Shown: positions 5,187 to 7,625 of the stretch, piece after piece | Layout of the letters: every line of letters begins with the position of its first letter | Position numbering within the stretch: position 1 is the stretch's first letter | Source: Saprospiraceae bacterium | GTDB taxonomy: Bacteria; Bacteroidota; Bacteroidia; Chitinophagales; Saprospiraceae | NCBI GenBank assembly: GCA_027031145.1 | Contig: JALVEG010000542.1 | Coordinates: forward strand, 1-7,625 | DNA length: 7,625 nucleotides | Direction: 5' to 3' | Program-made: the position numbers and the translations under genes | Notes under the pieces: model-generated | The model's input: only the letters and a program-made list of their open reading frames with translations | Told to the model about the DNA's origin: nothing | Database searches by the model: none

Positions 5187-7106
5187 ATGATCAATATTAA
5201 ATTTCCGGATGGAACGGTAAAGCAATTTGAAAAAGGGATTACTCCTATGCAAATTGCTCAGGGAATAAGCGAAGGATTAGCCAGAAACGTACTTTCCGCC
5301 GGTGTAAACGGTAAAGTTCAGGATGCCCTTATCCCGATTGAAGAAGATGCAGATCTGGTATTATATACCTGGAAAGATAAAGAGGGAAAAGCCACATATT
5401 GGCATTCATCAGCTCACCTGATGGCAGAGGCACTCGAAGAATTGTATCCCGGCATCAAATTTGGTATTGGTCCTGACATAGAAAACGGTTTTTATTACGA
5501 TGTTGATTTTGGTGATTATGAATTTACCAAAGAAGATCTGAAAAAGGTGGAGAAAAAGATGATAGAACTCGCTAAGAAAAGGCAGCCCTATATCAGAAAA
5601 GAAGTATCCAAACAAGATGCTCTGGATTATTTCAAAAAAAAAGGAGATGAATATAAGATCGAATTGATACAGGATCTTAATGACGGAGAGATTACTTTTT
5701 ATCAAACGGGAGATTTTGTTGATCTTTGCCGTGGACCGCATCTTCCGGACACAAAACCGATTAAGGCGGTAAAACTCTTAAATATTGCAGGAGCATATTG
5801 GAGAGGGGATGAAAACAGGAAAATGATGACCCGTATTTACGGTATAACTTTTCCAAAAAAAGGCGATCTTAAAGAGTATCTTGATATGCTGGAAGAAGCT
5901 AAAAAAAGAGATCACAGAAAACTTGGAGCGGAACTGGAATTATTTATGTTTTCCGATAAAGTAGGAGCAGGATTACCTATCTGGTTGCCAAATGGAACCC
6001 TGTTGAGAAAGAGACTGGAAGAGTTTCTTGTCAAAGAACAGGAAGAAGCAGGGTATGTACAGGTTATCACTCCACATCTAGGTAAAAAAGATCTTTATGT
6101 GACTTCAGGCCATTATGAAAAATATGGTCATGACAGTTTTCAGCCTATTCATACTCCGAGAGAAGGTGAAGAATTTTTACTCAAACCTATGAACTGTCCT
6201 CATCACTGTGAGATTTTTAAACACAAACCTCATTCATATAAAGAATTACCTATAAGAATTGCGGAATTTGGAACGGTTTACAGATATGAGCAAAGCGGAG
6301 AGTTGCATGGATTGACCAGGGTAAGGGGTTTCACCCAGGATGATGCTCATATTTTTTGTACTTCGGATCAATTGAAAGATGAATTTCTCGCAGTACTGGA
6401 ACTTACCAAGAAAGTGCTCAGCAAGTTGGGATTCGATAAATATACAGCTCAAATCTCATTAAGAGATCCGGAAAATAAAGAAAAATATATCGGCAGTGAT
6501 GAAAACTGGGAAAAAGCAGAACAAGCGATTATCGATGCGACAAAAGAAGTTGGTTTGGAGACGACTACAGAATTGGGTGAAGCTGCATTTTACGGACCAA
6601 AACTGGATTTTATGGTAAGAGATGCCCTTGGCAGATCCTGGCAATTAGGAACTATTCAGGTAGATTACAATTTGCCTGAAAGATTCGATCTGGAATATAT
6701 CGGAGCTGACAATCAAAAACACCGCCCGGTTATGATCCACCGTGCGCCATTCGGTTCGATGGAAAGATTTGTCGGAGTTTTGATAGAACATTCCGAAGGT
6801 AAATTCCCATTGTGGCTGACACCTGAGCAATTCAGGATTTTACCTGTTAGTGATCTGTATCTTGATTATGCCAATAAGGTATTGAACGAGTTAAAATCAA
6901 AAGGTTTAAGAGGAAGCATTGATGACAGAACAGAATCAGTTGGAAGAAAGATCAGGGATACCGAATTAAAGAAAATACCATATATGCTGATAGTAGGTGA
7001 AAAAGAAGTTGAGGATGATATGGTTTCAGTAAGAAAACAAGGAGAAGGAGATATAGGAAAAATGAAAATAACCGAATTTGCCGACTTTATTAATAATCAG
7101 TTGTAA
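5187..7106 (+). CDS. thrS: Threonine-tRNA ligase (threonyl-tRNA synthetase)
   Basis: This cytoplasmic class II synthetase attaches threonine to tRNA-Thr with ATP and proofreads mischarged serine. At 639 residues it is full length. Domains in order are: TGS (1-61); the second additional (editing) domain, about 70-225, with HSSAH at 73-77 and CRGPH at 181-185 supplying its conserved His/Cys residues; the catalytic core, about 245-540; and the anticodon-binding domain, about 547-639. The core has motif 2 around RIAEFGTVYRYE (357-368), followed by GLTRVRGFTQDDAHIF, and motif 3 at APFGSMERFVG (520-530). Cys337 (MNCPHH), His388 (DDAHIF) and His518 (MIHRAPF) are the three zinc ligands that select threonine. 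Nothing is missing, so editing and charging should both work. The ATG is placed directly before the first TGS strand (INIKFPDG). The stop shares one base with the next gene's start (TAATG), implying translational coupling. Confidence 0.98.
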   Translation: MINIKFPDGTVKQFEKGITPMQIAQGISEGLARNVLSAGVNGKVQDALIPIEEDADLVLYTWKDKEGKATYWHSSAHLMAEALEELYPGIKFGIGPDIENGFYYDVDFGDYEFTKEDLKKVEKKMIELAKKRQPYIRKEVSKQDALDYFKKKGDEYKIELIQDLNDGEITFYQTGDFVDLCRGPHLPDTKPIKAVKLLNIAGAYWRGDENRKMMTRIYGITFPKKGDLKEYLDMLEEAKKRDHRKLGAELELFMFSDKVGAGLPIWLPNGTLLRKRLEEFLVKEQEEAGYVQVITPHLGKKDLYVTSGHYEKYGHDSFQPIHTPREGEEFLLKPMNCPHHCEIFKHKPHSYKELPIRIAEFGTVYRYEQSGELHGLTRVRGFTQDDAHIFCTSDQLKDEFLAVLELTKKVLSKLGFDKYTAQISLRDPENKEKYIGSDENWEKAEQAIIDATKEVGLETTTELGEAAFYGPKLDFMVRDALGRSWQLGTIQVDYNLPERFDLEYIGADNQKHRPVMIHRAPFGSMERFVGVLIEHSEGKFPLWLTPEQFRILPVSDLYLDYANKVLNELKSKGLRGSIDDRTESVGRKIRDTELKKIPYMLIVGEKEVEDDMVSVRKQGEGDIGKMKITEFADFINNQL

Positions 7107-7625
7107 TGGATAATATTGTCATTTCGGGTATTCAATTTGATATCGTCTGGGAAGACAAAAATGCCAATCTGAAAAAACTGGAATCCTTTATTCAGGATAT
7201 TCCTTCAGGATCGGACATTATATTATTGCCGGAGATGTTTACTACCGGATTCAGTATGAATTCCGGAAAACTCGCTGAAACAATGACGGGAAAGTCAGTT
7301 TCCTGGATGAAAGAAATCGCAAAATCACTTAACAAAGTAATTGCCGGTAGTCTAATCATTCATGATGATAATAAATTCAGGAATCGATTTCTATGGGTTG
7401 AACCCGAAGGGAACATACATTTTTACGATAAAAAACATTCATTTAATCCCGGTGGAGAAGGAGAATTTTATACAAATGGCGATGAACGAAAGATAATCGA
7501 CTACAATGGCTGGAAAATATTTCCTTCCGTATGTTATGATCTCAGGTTTCCATCTTGGTTGAAAAATGATTTGGGTTATGATATTTTGATCAATGTTGCC
7601 AGCTGGCCCAAAATCAGAGCTACAC
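7106..7625 (+). CDS. yafV: YafV/Nit2-like omega-amidase (nitrilase superfamily), 3'-truncated by the window
   Basis: The visible 173 codons begin MDNIVISGIQFDIVWED and carry the complete nitrilase triad: Glu43 in LLPEMFTTGFSM, Lys109 in YDKKHSF and Cys143 in SVCYDLRFPSW. The context of these residues, with GGEGEFYTNGD after the Lys and NVASWPKIRA near the edge, fits the YafV/omega-amidase branch best. These enzymes hydrolyse alpha-ketoglutaramate or alpha-ketosuccinamate, the products of glutamine or asparagine transamination and of methionine salvage, to the keto acid and ammonia in the cytoplasm. About 80 further residues are expected beyond the window. No stop or frameshift is seen. Its ATG overlaps the thrS stop by one base, so it should share the thrS promoter. 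Another carbon-nitrogen hydrolase specificity is possible. Confidence 0.9.
   Translation, partial: MDNIVISGIQFDIVWEDKNANLKKLESFIQDIPSGSDIILLPEMFTTGFSMNSGKLAETMTGKSVSWMKEIAKSLNKVIAGSLIIHDDNKFRNRFLWVEPEGNIHFYDKKHSFNPGGEGEFYTNGDERKIIDYNGWKIFPSVCYDLRFPSWLKNDLGYDILINVASWPKIRAT

Noticed and set aside
5409..6830. Minus-strand open frames opposite thrS
   Set aside because: Antisense to an intact thrS with all motifs present; no independent evidence of coding.

Overview
The window looks like AT-rich chromosomal DNA from a member of the Bacteroidetes (Bacteroidota). Three things point there. The promoter-like sites match the group's -33/-7 pattern (TTG, about 19-20 bases, TAnnTTTG) rather than TTGACA/TATAAT. 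No start codon is preceded by a clear Shine-Dalgarno sequence. The two secreted proteins have signal peptides ending S|QD followed by a strand-rich domain common in this phylum. Genus cannot be read from the sequence.

Left part (1-1815), accessory and gene-poor. A 218-residue beta-propeller-like protein of unknown role may be cut by the window edge. It is followed by a spacer with a short, stop-interrupted reading frame, then two very small three-helix membrane proteins that look like diverged copies of each other. Next comes a 368-base gene-free stretch of different composition that holds an orphan 49-codon frame with no start codon and two adjacent palindromes. The impression is of an eroded accessory locus.

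Middle part (1816-3304). Two consecutive genes encode exported proteins of the same architecture: a signal peptide, a ~50-residue N-terminal domain and a probable outer-membrane beta-barrel-like C-terminal region. They are probably an old tandem duplication, with a Bacteroidetes-type promoter candidate before the first.

Right part (3311-7625), core metabolism. fhs (formate-tetrahydrofolate ligase, minus strand) ends only 6 bases from the second exported-protein gene, tail to tail. fhs and thrS (threonyl-tRNA synthetase, plus strand) are transcribed divergently from a 202-base region with a good promoter candidate for each. thrS overlaps by one base (TAATG) with a nitrilase-superfamily gene resembling YafV/omega-amidase, which runs off the right edge. 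The genes do not form one pathway: fhs supplies one-carbon folate units, thrS charges tRNA-Thr, and the YafV-like enzyme probably repairs alpha-keto amides left by transamination.

I found no CRISPR array, tRNA, rRNA, riboswitch, intact insertion sequence or convincing new defence system. The most unusual material is the small-membrane-protein locus with its decayed flanks, and the paralogous exported pair.
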